The translations under genes and the position numbers were made by a program. Under the pieces are notes generated by a model. That model did no database searches and had not been told where the DNA came from. It saw nothing but the letters and a program-made list of their open reading frames with translations. 28,120 nt of DNA. It comes from CAISIP01 sp046594635 (GTDB taxonomy: Bacteria > Pseudomonadota > Gammaproteobacteria > Burkholderiales > Burkholderiaceae_C). The DNA is taken from assembly GCA_046594635.1 (NCBI GenBank), contig JBKJRR010000467.1, positions 1 through 28,120 of the forward strand. The letters are read 5' to 3'. The number at the start of each line of letters is the position of its first letter. The first letter of the stretch is position 1. Positions 1-6,557 of this stretch are shown here, piece by piece.

Positions 1-1145
1 ATCAGGGCCTGCACGAAATGCGGCTCGAACAGCAGGTAACTGGCAAGCGTTCCACCGCTGTCCTTGAGCACACCCAGTGCCCCCATCGCATGCCGAATCG
101 CCACCGGCAGATCGCCGGTGAACTCCTGGGCCAGTGCATCCAGAGACTGCGACGGTGCGATGGCCAGCACGTCGATGGCCTTGAACCGCGTGCTGCCGGC
201 AACATCAAGCGGCAGGCCATTGATGGTCTGGGTGACCCGCTGTGTCTGCTCGACATCGGCCTGCAAGGTGTCGTGGAACACACTGGCAATCACATGCCCT
301 GCCATGCTTCCCAGCGTCGGGCCATTTGCCGGCATCGCCGAAGGACTGGCCGGCTGTCCCAGGCCCGGGCGTTCAGGTTGGCTGACGCCAATCACCAGAA
401 TGCGGCTGGCGCCCAGGTGCATGGCCGGCGACAGCGGCGTGACCTGGCGCATGGAGCCGTCACCAAAAAATTCATTGCGGCCGTCCACACGCAGCGCCGT
501 GGCCGGAAAAAGAAAGGGAATCGCGCTTGACGCCATCAGATGGTCGATGGTCAGGCTCTGGTACTCGGCACGCCGCCCTGGCCGCCACCACGGTTCGAAT
601 TCGGACGGGCTGGCGGTATGGCAAAAAGTCCAGTGCACGCCACTGGTGTAACTCGAGCCAGTCACGGCCAGTGCGTCGATCGTGTTGGAGCGTAATGCGT
701 CCCCGATGCCGTCCAGAGGAATGCCCTCGCGCAAGGTTTCGTGTAACGCCGTGTTGTCCATCAATGCGCCATTGGCCCGGGCGTGGCGCGACAGACTCAG
801 CGCCACCGCGATCCGGCTGAAACGCACCCATGGCGGCACATTGAGGTCGTAGACGTCGGCTGAGCGCAAGCGACGCCAGAACTCCGCCAGTTGTTCAAAG
901 GCTTGCAGGCCTTGCGTCGCCCGGCTGGCCAGGAAGGCCGCATTGATCGCCCCCGCCGAGCTGCCGACCAGCACCTGAAACGGGAACGTCCGCGGCGCAT
1001 CGCTGCGCGCCTCGAGCATGGCGCCGATGGCCCGCAGCACACCCACCTGGTATGCCGTGCGCGCGCCTCCCCCCATCAGAACCAATCCGATAGTGGGCCG
1101 ATCGCGCTCCCGCAGACCGGCGTGGATGATCGTGTCCAGGCTCAT
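1..1145 (-). CDS. patatin-like phospholipase family protein (C-terminus outside window)
   Basis: A serine lipase/acyl hydrolase of the patatin fold, expected to cleave acyl esters of membrane lipids; the true substrate cannot be told. From the ATG at 1145 the frame stays open to the left edge, giving about 381 residues with no stop, so the C-terminus is missing. Visible hallmarks are the glycine-rich oxyanion loop LVLMGGGARTAYQVG near residues 22-36, the nucleophile elbow VGSSAGAIN (GxSxG) near residue 60, and the catalytic aspartate in FFGDGSMRQ near residue 225, where the usual DGG/DGA is DGS. I see no signal peptide, which fits the cytoplasmic RssA-like branch. It diverges from hpf across a 249-bp gap. 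The family assignment is firm, the physiological role unknown. Confidence 0.9.
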   Translation of the reverse strand, partial: MSLDTIIHAGLRERDRPTIGLVLMGGGARTAYQVGVLRAIGAMLEARSDAPRTFPFQVLVGSSAGAINAAFLASRATQGLQAFEQLAEFWRRLRSADVYDLNVPPWVRFSRIAVALSLSRHARANGALMDNTALHETLREGIPLDGIGDALRSNTIDALAVTGSSYTSGVHWTFCHTASPSEFEPWWRPGRRAEYQSLTIDHLMASSAIPFLFPATALRVDGRNEFFGDGSMRQVTPLSPAMHLGASRILVIGVSQPERPGLGQPASPSAMPANGPTLGSMAGHVIASVFHDTLQADVEQTQRVTQTINGLPLDVAGSTRFKAIDVLAIAPSQSLDALAQEFTGDLPVAIRHAMGALGVLKDSGGTLASYLLFEPHFVQAL

Positions 1146-1394
1146 GCAAACATCTTGTAACCAGTTCAGAGTCTATTGCACAACGCAGGCGCAAACCTTG
1201 GGCAAGGCACGAAAGTCGGGAAAGACTCTTGCCGGTACACCTTCAAAGTCTGGACAAATGGGCTTGCGCTGCGATCTATTCGAAGGCATAGTGAAACAGA
1301 CGGCATGGAATGGGCGGACATTGCAGTTTCATGTTTTTGCGCCGTGTCAAACACAGGCATGGCATTCAACGGCGAGCGATACAGGAGGAAATCC

Positions 1395-1724
1395 ATGAAT
1401 CTGACGATCAGCGGTCATCACCTCGAGGTCACACCGGCTCTGCGCAACTATGTAACGACCAAGCTTGATCGAATTACCAGGCACTTTGACCAGGTGGTAG
1501 ATGTGAAGGTGCTGCTCACTGTCGAGAAACTCAAGGAGAAGGAACGAAGGCAGCGTGCGGAATGCAATATCCACGTCAAGGGCAACGACATGTTTGCCGA
1601 GAGTTCGCATTCGGATCTGTATGCCGCCGTCGACGATCTCGTCGACAAGCTGGACCGCCAGGTCGCACGGCACAAGGACCGCTTGCAGGACCACCACCAC
1701 GAGGCGCCCAAACGGCTGATGTAA
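1395..1724 (+). CDS. hpf: ribosome hibernation-promoting factor, short form (HPF/YfiA family)
   Basis: Binds the 30S subunit in stationary phase and inactivates ribosomes by promoting dimers or blocking the decoding site. The 109-residue product begins MNLTISGHHLEVTPALRNYV and carries the beta-alpha-beta-beta-beta-alpha core with basic surface residues (KLDRITRHF, LDRQVARHKDRL). Its length matches short HPF, with no C-terminal dimerisation domain. The ATG at 1395 is chosen because AGGAGG lies seven bases upstream; the open frame extends upstream, but that part is not coding-like. In many proteobacteria hpf follows rpoN; here a divergent lipase gene is upstream instead, so hpf should have its own promoter in 1146-1394. 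A weak candidate is TTGCGC (1264) with CATAGT (1287), spacer 17. A terminator separates it from ptsN. Confidence 0.95.
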   Translation: MNLTISGHHLEVTPALRNYVTTKLDRITRHFDQVVDVKVLLTVEKLKEKERRQRAECNIHVKGNDMFAESSHSDLYAAVDDLVDKLDRQVARHKDRLQDHHHEAPKRLM

Positions 1725-1750
1725 GGCCGATCCCGCCACTGAGGGACTAT

Positions 1751-1777
1751 CCGCCCGCATGACGGGCGGTTTTTTTT
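1751..1777 (+). terminator. Rho-independent terminator after hpf
   Basis: A perfect 7-bp GC stem, CCGCCCG (1751-1757) with CGGGCGG (1763-1769), closes a five-base loop and is followed at once by eight T residues (1770-1777). It sits 26 bases after the hpf stop and 24 bases before the ptsN start, so it should limit read-through from hpf into ptsN-hprK. Confidence 0.9.
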
Positions 1778-1788
1778 GTGTGCATAAT
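1759..1788 (+). promoter_or_regulatory. possible ptsN promoter overlapping the terminator
   Basis: A CATAAT hexamer (1783-1788) stands 18 bases after ATGACG (1759-1764), a fair match to a sigma-70 site with four or five of six bases per box. The -35 box would lie in the terminator hairpin. ptsN needs a promoter somewhere after the terminator and only 24 bases are available, which is the main argument; the match alone is modest. Confidence 0.35.
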
Positions 1789-1800
1789 CTGCATCCGACC

Positions 1801-2268
1801 ATGAATCGCCTTTCGTCCATTCTCCCCCCCTCCCAGGTACTCGTGCGCGTTGATGCCACGAGCAAGAAGCGGGCGTTCGAAGAAGCCGGTCTGTTGTTCG
1901 AAAGCGAACATGGCCTGAGCCGTGCGCTGGTCACCGACAGTCTGTTTTCGCGCGAGCGACTGGGCTCGACCGGTCTCGGTCATGGCGTGGCCATACCGCA
2001 TGGCCGCATCAAGGGACTGAAAGCGCCGATGGCAGCCGTGTTCCAGCTCGAGACCGCCATCGGCTTCGACGCACCGGACGACAAGCCCGTTCAATTGATG
2101 ATCTTCCTGCTGGTACCCGAGGCCGCGACGCAGAAGCATCTGGAAATCCTGTCGGAAATAGCGGAGCTGCTCAGCGACGCGGATCTGCGCGAGAAGATGA
2201 GCACCTGCACCGATGCGACCGAGCTGCACGGTCTGATCTCACAGTGGCAGTCCGCACAACTGGCGTGA
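1801..2268 (+). CDS. ptsN: PTS IIA-like nitrogen-regulatory protein PtsN
   Basis: EIIA(Ntr), the end acceptor of the nitrogen phosphotransferase chain, which acts by protein contacts (potassium transport, sensor kinases) depending on its phosphorylation. The 155-residue protein is a single PTS_EIIA type-2 domain. The phosphorylated histidine is H67 in GHGVAIPHGRIKG, and the following region FDAPDDKPVQLMIFLLVP and KHLEILSEIAELL are typical. The ATG at 1801 gives the usual family N-terminus, whereas the frame open from 1759 would start inside the terminator. hprK follows after 28 bases, so the two are probably co-transcribed. No HPr or enzyme I gene lies in the window. Confidence 0.95.
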   Translation: MNRLSSILPPSQVLVRVDATSKKRAFEEAGLLFESEHGLSRALVTDSLFSRERLGSTGLGHGVAIPHGRIKGLKAPMAAVFQLETAIGFDAPDDKPVQLMIFLLVPEAATQKHLEILSEIAELLSDADLREKMSTCTDATELHGLISQWQSAQLA

Positions 2269-2296
2269 CAAACCCGGCAAACCGCCCGGATTTGCC

Positions 2297-3265
2297 ATGA
2301 AACCCACCGTTGTCAGCGCCGATGTCCTGTTTGAGGAATTTCGCGCCTACCTGAAATGGCAATGGGTTGCCGGACTGGGCGCCTCGGAGCGTCGCTTCGA
2401 TGAAGTCGCCGTGCAGGCCGCAAGCTCAGGCGCCGACCTGGTCGGCTATCTCAACTACATCCACCCTTACAGGGTCCAGATCCTGGGCGAACGCGAGATC
2501 GCCTATCTGACCAACGCGACGCAGGAAGATTGCGCACGCCGCATCTCACGCATCGTGACTCTGGAGCCACCCGCACTGGTGCTGGCCGACGGTCAGGAGC
2601 CGCCCGACGCCCTGCTGTCACTTTGCGAACGCGCCCAGATCCCGATGTTTGCCACGCAGGCTTCATCGGCCTTTGTCATCGACGTTCTGCGTGCCTACCT
2701 GTCAAAACATTTTGCCGAACGCGCGTCCATGCACGGCGTGTTGATGGATATCCTGGGACTGGGCGTGCTGATCACCGGCGAATCGGGTCTGGGCAAGAGT
2801 GAACTCGGCCTGGAGCTGATCTCGCGCGGCAACGGCCTTGTGGCCGACGACGCGGTCGACCTGTTTCGCATCAACCAGACCACGATCGAAGGGCGTTGCC
2901 CCGACCTGCTGCAGAACCTGCTCGAGGTACGCGGCATCGGCCTGCTCGATATCCGCGCCATCTTCGGCGAGACCGCAGTGCGGCGCAAGATCCGTCTCAA
3001 GCTGATCGTGCACCTGGTGCGGCGCGAGACACTGGAGCGTGAATACGAGCGGATCCCTTACGAGCCGCTGACGCAGGACGTGTTGGGCATTCCGGTGCTC
3101 AAGGTCGTGATCCAGGTGGTGGCCGGGCGCAACATCGCGGTGCTGGTCGAAGCGGCGGTGCGCAGTACCATCCTGAAACTGCGTGGCATCGACACCTACC
3201 AGGAATTTGTTGAACGCCACCGCAAGGCCATGGACGCCAAGCCGGCCAACCGCTCCGGCACCTGA
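2297..3265 (+). CDS. hprK: HPr kinase/phosphorylase
   Basis: Phosphorylates and dephosphorylates the regulatory serine of HPr, tuning PTS phosphate flow; in betaproteobacteria it works with the PTS-Ntr chain. The 322-residue length is normal. The N-terminal HPrK domain covers about residues 5-130. The C-terminal catalytic domain has H146 (SMHGVLMDI), the Walker A loop GESGLGKS at 161-168, the VADDAV aspartates, and the family signature LEVRGIGLLDI from residue 209. The neighbour order ptsN-hprK is conserved in betaproteobacteria, where rapZ often follows; here the next gene is fur on the other strand, 29 bases away, with no clear terminator between the converging ends. Confidence 0.96.
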   Translation: MKPTVVSADVLFEEFRAYLKWQWVAGLGASERRFDEVAVQAASSGADLVGYLNYIHPYRVQILGEREIAYLTNATQEDCARRISRIVTLEPPALVLADGQEPPDALLSLCERAQIPMFATQASSAFVIDVLRAYLSKHFAERASMHGVLMDILGLGVLITGESGLGKSELGLELISRGNGLVADDAVDLFRINQTTIEGRCPDLLQNLLEVRGIGLLDIRAIFGETAVRRKIRLKLIVHLVRRETLEREYERIPYEPLTQDVLGIPVLKVVIQVVAGRNIAVLVEAAVRSTILKLRGIDTYQEFVERHRKAMDAKPANRSGT

Positions 3266-3294
3266 GCGCCCCATCCAGCCGCCAAAGGAGCTGC

Positions 3295-3750
3295 TCAGCC
3301 CTGGCCGCGTCCTGACGGCGCCGGGCGACTCGGGCAGTTGTCCTTGGTGCAATGGGCATACAGGCTCAGCGCATGGTCCGCGATGGTAAAGCCCTTGGCC
3401 TTGGCGACCGCGTGCTGGCGCTTCTCGATCTCGGCATCGTAGAACTCCTCAACCTTGCCGCAATCGAGGCACACCAGGTGGTCGTGGTGCTGCCCTTCAT
3501 TGAGCTCATAGACGGCCTTGCCACTTTCGAAATGGCTACGGCTCAGGATGCCGGCCTGCTCGAACTGCGTCAGCACCCGGTACACGGTGGCCAGCCCGAC
3601 ATCGGACTGGTCCCCCAGCAAGGCGCGAAACACATCCTCCGCCGTCATGTGGCGCTGCTCGCCCTTCTGAAAAATCTCCAGGATCTTCAGACGCGGCAAA
3701 GTGGCCTTGAGCCCGGTGCTCTTGAGTTCATCAATATTGGCCATGACCAT
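3295..3750 (-). CDS. fur: ferric uptake regulator Fur
   Basis: Iron-responsive repressor that binds Fur boxes as an Fe(II)-loaded dimer. The 151 residues comprise a winged-helix DNA-binding domain (LKATLPRLKILEIFQ, then VGLATVYRVLTQFEQAGIL as recognition region) and a C-terminal dimerisation/metal domain with the HHDH cluster at 88-91, C94-x-x-C97 and a second pair C134/C139. The first ATG (3750) is preferred over the one two codons later because GGAG lies seven bases before it. The tail SRPAPSGRGQG is low-complexity. It is divergent from bamE, a classic fur-bamE arrangement in proteobacteria. I could not see a convincing Fur box in the 88-bp shared gap, so autoregulation is not supported from sequence. 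Confidence 0.96.
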   Translation of the reverse strand: MVMANIDELKSTGLKATLPRLKILEIFQKGEQRHMTAEDVFRALLGDQSDVGLATVYRVLTQFEQAGILSRSHFESGKAVYELNEGQHHDHLVCLDCGKVEEFYDAEIEKRQHAVAKAKGFTIADHALSLYAHCTKDNCPSRPAPSGRGQG

Positions 3751-3805
3751 GTCTGTTCTCCAGGGTGTACAGCGCTGCAGGCCGCAGGGAGGCGACCTTG
3801 GCGGC

Positions 3806-3811
3806 TACAAT
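3806..3811 (+). promoter_or_regulatory. candidate -10 box for bamE
   Basis: TACAAT (GGCTACAATGG context) matches five of six sigma-70 -10 bases and lies 27 bases before the bamE start, a good distance for a short leader. No good -35 hexamer is found 16-18 bases upstream, so this is only half a promoter. Confidence 0.35.
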
Positions 3812-3838
3812 GGAACGATCATATCGCTGACCGTCCCC

Positions 3839-4402
3839 ATGCCTGATTCCCTGCGCCTGAGTATCCATGCCGGCCTGTCACTGGTGCTTTGCGCCGGCCT
3901 CGCCGCGTGTTCGAGCTTCGATGGCGCCAGCAACCGGCTGGCAAACATCGTGACCCCCTATCAGATCGACGTGGTGCAGGGCAATGTGATCACGCGCGAA
4001 CAGGTCGACCTGCTCAAGCCTGGCCTGCCACGCCAGAGTGTGCGCGATCTGATGGGCACACCGCTGCTGCAGAGCGTGTTCCACGCCGACCGCTGGGACT
4101 ACGTGTTCAGCTTCCGGCACAAGGGCGAAGAACCCCAGTTGCGCAAGTTGACGGTTTTTTTCAAGGATGAGGTGCTCGATCGCTTTGACGCCGATCCGAT
4201 GCCAACTGAAGCCGAGTTCGTCGCGTCGCTCGATTACGGCCGCAAGTCAGCCAAGGTGCCCGTGTTGGAGGCCAGCGAGGAATCGCTGCTGAAATTCAAG
4301 CAGGCGGCTAAAACGCCCGCTCCGACTGGCACCAGCACCAGCGCGACCACCACGCCTGCGTTGCCCGCCAGTTACCCGCCGCTCGAGCCGGTCAAACCCT
4401 GA
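3839..4402 (+). CDS. bamE: outer membrane protein assembly factor BamE (SmpA/OmlA)
   Basis: Lipoprotein of the BAM complex that inserts beta-barrel proteins in the outer membrane. The 187-residue precursor has a signal peptide with lipobox LAAC, so C24 becomes the lipidated N-terminus. The BamE core is clear: YQIDVVQGNVITREQVDLL, PGLPRQSVRDLMGTPLL, then DRWDYVFSFR and KLTVFFKDEVLDRF. The tail (about residues 150-187) is rich in Thr/Ala/Pro and probably disordered; it is longer than in E. coli BamE. The ATG at 3839 is the only start that places the signal peptide at the N-terminus; the frame open from 3701 runs back over fur. dapB follows after 11 bases. Confidence 0.95.
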   Translation: MPDSLRLSIHAGLSLVLCAGLAACSSFDGASNRLANIVTPYQIDVVQGNVITREQVDLLKPGLPRQSVRDLMGTPLLQSVFHADRWDYVFSFRHKGEEPQLRKLTVFFKDEVLDRFDADPMPTEAEFVASLDYGRKSAKVPVLEASEESLLKFKQAAKTPAPTGTSTSATTTPALPASYPPLEPVKP

Positions 4403-4413
4403 GCCGCTCCGGT

Positions 4414-5250
4414 ATGCAAGCCGCGCGCAAGCTCAAGGTGTGCGTCGCCGGAGCATCCGGCCGCATGGGACACATGTTGATAGAGGCGGTCATGGCCAGC
4501 GACGACATGCTCGTGACCGGGGCACTGGACATTGCCGGCAGCAGCGCCATCGGCGCGGACGCCGGAGCCTTCGGCGGTCACGATACGGGCGTACGGGTCA
4601 CGTCCGATCTGCACGAGGCACTGGGCGCCAGTGACGTGCTGATCGACTTCACCCGACCCGAAGGCACACTGGCCCATCTCGCCGTGTGTCGCACGCTCGG
4701 CGTCAAGGCCGTGATCGGCACCACCGGCTTTGGCGACGCGCAAAAAGCGCAGGTCGCCGATGCCGCCCGGGACATCGCCATCATGATGGCGCCCAACATG
4801 AGCGTCGGCGTCAACGTCACACTCAAGTTGCTCGAACTCGCGGCACGCGCCATGGCCACCGGCTACGACATCGAGATCATCGAGGCGCACCACCGGCACA
4901 AGGTCGACGCGCCGTCGGGCACCGCACTGAAGATGGGCGAGGTAATTGCGCACACCTTGGGGCGCGACCTCAAGGACTGCGCGGTGTATGCCCGCCAAGG
5001 GGTCACGGGCGAACGCGATCCGTCATCGATCGGTTTTGCCACCATCCGCGGCGGAGACATCGTCGGCGACCATACGGTGCTTTTTGCCGGCACGGGTGAA
5101 CGCATCGAAATCTCGCACAAGTCATCGAGCCGCTCCACCTATGCGCAAGGCAGCCTGCGGGCTGCCCGCTTCCTGGCAGATCGACCGAGCGGCCTGTTCG
5201 ACATGTTTGACGTGCTCGGGTTCAGCCCGGCCAGCGCGACGATACGATGA
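4414..5250 (+). CDS. dapB: 4-hydroxy-tetrahydrodipicolinate reductase
   Basis: NAD(P)H-dependent step of the diaminopimelate/lysine pathway, feeding peptidoglycan. The 278-residue protein has the N-terminal Rossmann loop VAGASGRMGHMLI, the GTTGF motif, APNMSVGVNV, and the signature IEAHHRHKVDAPSGTAL, where H159 and K163 are the catalytic pair, and EISHKSSSRSTYAQGSLRAA near the end. The length is that of the family. The 11-base spacing to bamE suggests one transcript. The last six residues (after VLGFSP) are variable. Confidence 0.97.
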   Translation: MQAARKLKVCVAGASGRMGHMLIEAVMASDDMLVTGALDIAGSSAIGADAGAFGGHDTGVRVTSDLHEALGASDVLIDFTRPEGTLAHLAVCRTLGVKAVIGTTGFGDAQKAQVADAARDIAIMMAPNMSVGVNVTLKLLELAARAMATGYDIEIIEAHHRHKVDAPSGTALKMGEVIAHTLGRDLKDCAVYARQGVTGERDPSSIGFATIRGGDIVGDHTVLFAGTGERIEISHKSSSRSTYAQGSLRAARFLADRPSGLFDMFDVLGFSPASATIR

Positions 5251-5312
5251 GCGCCGTGCCGGGCCGCCGCCAAGCAATCTCGCACCGTGGCCGTTAGGGC
5301 GAAGCTTAACTT

Positions 5313-5990
5313 ATGAGCGTCGTCCAGTTTCTTGCCCACGGCGACGTGGTGAGCAACCTGGTTGCGGCGCTGCTGCTGCTCATGTCGGTCAGCAGCTGGA
5401 TCGTCATCCTGTGGAAATCCTGGATGTTGCGACGCGCCGGCGGCGATGTCGGACGCAGCACAGCGGCGTTCTGGCAGTCTACCGACTTCGACCTGGCAAG
5501 CGACAAGGCCAAGGCGTTTGATCGCGATCAGCTGGTGGTACCGCTGATAGTGGCCACGCGCATCCGCGCCGATGGAACACTGGCCACGGCCGGCGACCGC
5601 TCCCAGCAACTGACCCGCGTCTTGCGCGAGCAGCTCCATGGCGTGCTGCACAAGCTGCAGTTCGGCCAGGTGCTGCTGGCCACCGTGGGTGCAACCGCCC
5701 CGTTTGTCGGCTTGCTTGGCACGGTCTGGGGCATCTACCACGCGCTGCTGGCGATTTCTCAAGCCGGCCAGATCACCATCGACAAGATCGCCGGGCCAGT
5801 CGGCGAGGCACTGATCATGACGGCCGCCGGACTGGCCGTGGCGATACCGGCCGTGTTGGCCTACAACGTGCTGGGCCGCCAGATCGGCCGCATCGAGGCC
5901 GATCTGGAAGGCTTCGCGCGCGACCTGCGCGAACTGCTGCTTTCCCAGGCACCCGAGGGCAAGAATCGGTCCATCGCGTCCGACCACTGA
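5313..5990 (+). CDS. exbB: MotA/TolQ/ExbB proton channel family protein
   Basis: Inner-membrane subunit of a proton-motive-force energiser, which with ExbD drives TonB-dependent transport (or acts as a Tol-type motor). The 225-residue protein has three predicted helices, about residues 12-35, 115-140 and 155-180, with the family signature ATVGATAPFVGLLGTVWGIY and GPVGEALIMTAAGLAVAIP. The large cytoplasmic loop between helices 1 and 2 is as expected. exbD follows nine bases after the stop. No tonB is present, and ExbB versus TolQ is decided only by size and the ExbD neighbour. dapB-exbB-exbD-leuS order fits Alcaligenaceae. Confidence 0.9.
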   Translation: MSVVQFLAHGDVVSNLVAALLLLMSVSSWIVILWKSWMLRRAGGDVGRSTAAFWQSTDFDLASDKAKAFDRDQLVVPLIVATRIRADGTLATAGDRSQQLTRVLREQLHGVLHKLQFGQVLLATVGATAPFVGLLGTVWGIYHALLAISQAGQITIDKIAGPVGEALIMTAAGLAVAIPAVLAYNVLGRQIGRIEADLEGFARDLRELLLSQAPEGKNRSIASDH

Positions 5991-5999
5991 CCGACCATC

Positions 6000-6425
6000 A
6001 TGGCATTCGGCCGCCTCGAACGCACCAGCGGGCCTACGCCCATGAGCGACATCAACATGACGCCGCTGATTGACGTCATGCTGGTGCTGGTGGTGATCTT
6101 CATCATTACGGCACCGCTTCTGACCAGCGCGATCCGACTGGACCTGCCCACGGCCCACACGGCCAGCACCGACAGCGGCGCCAGCAGCATCATGCTGAGC
6201 GTGGACAAGTCCGGCCAGGCCTTCCTGAACGACCGGCCGGTGGCCCTGCCCGAACTGGCCATCGAACTGGCGCGCGCCAGCGCCGCCGACCCGGACACCG
6301 AACTGCAGTTGCGCGCCGATGCCGCCGTACCTTACGGGCGGGTGGTCGAGATCATGGGAATTGCGCAGGCCGCCGGCCTCGGGCGGATCGGCTTCGTCGC
6401 CGATCCCCAGGACAAGGATCGCTGA
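6000..6425 (+). CDS. exbD: biopolymer transporter ExbD/TolR
   Basis: Single-span partner of the ExbB channel. The 141-residue protein starts with a short cytoplasmic stretch and the hallmark MSDINMTPLIDVMLVLVVIF, in which D25 is the transmembrane aspartate carrying protons. One membrane helix (about 22-43) precedes a periplasmic domain (ALPELAIELARA, ELQLRADAAVPYGRVVEIMG) of normal ExbD type. It is spaced nine bases behind exbB. The next gene, leuS, is 132 bases away. Confidence 0.93.
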   Translation: MAFGRLERTSGPTPMSDINMTPLIDVMLVLVVIFIITAPLLTSAIRLDLPTAHTASTDSGASSIMLSVDKSGQAFLNDRPVALPELAIELARASAADPDTELQLRADAAVPYGRVVEIMGIAQAAGLGRIGFVADPQDKDR

Positions 6426-6512
6426 GACAAATGGCGCTGCGGGCCGGCGCAGCCTGCTGCCGCGCAAGGCCACGATACCGGCGCCGGTGCCCAAGCTGCA
6501 CGCCTGAGCACC

Positions 6513-6518
6513 TAGAAT
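6513..6518 (+). promoter_or_regulatory. candidate -10 box for leuS in the 132-bp exbD-leuS gap
   Basis: TAGAAT (five of six -10 bases) sits 39 bases before the leuS start in the only sizeable gap of this gene run, but no convincing -35 lies at the right distance. The rest of the gap (6426-6557) is very GC-rich and contains no clear gene or terminator. Confidence 0.3.
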
Positions 6519-6557
6519 CGGCGTGTTGCGGCACTCGCGCCGCCCGATGACGCCCCC

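Noticed and set aside
3751..3838. Search for a Fur box in the fur-bamE gap
   Set aside because: No stretch close to the GATAAT-type palindrome is present; the gap is GC-rich.
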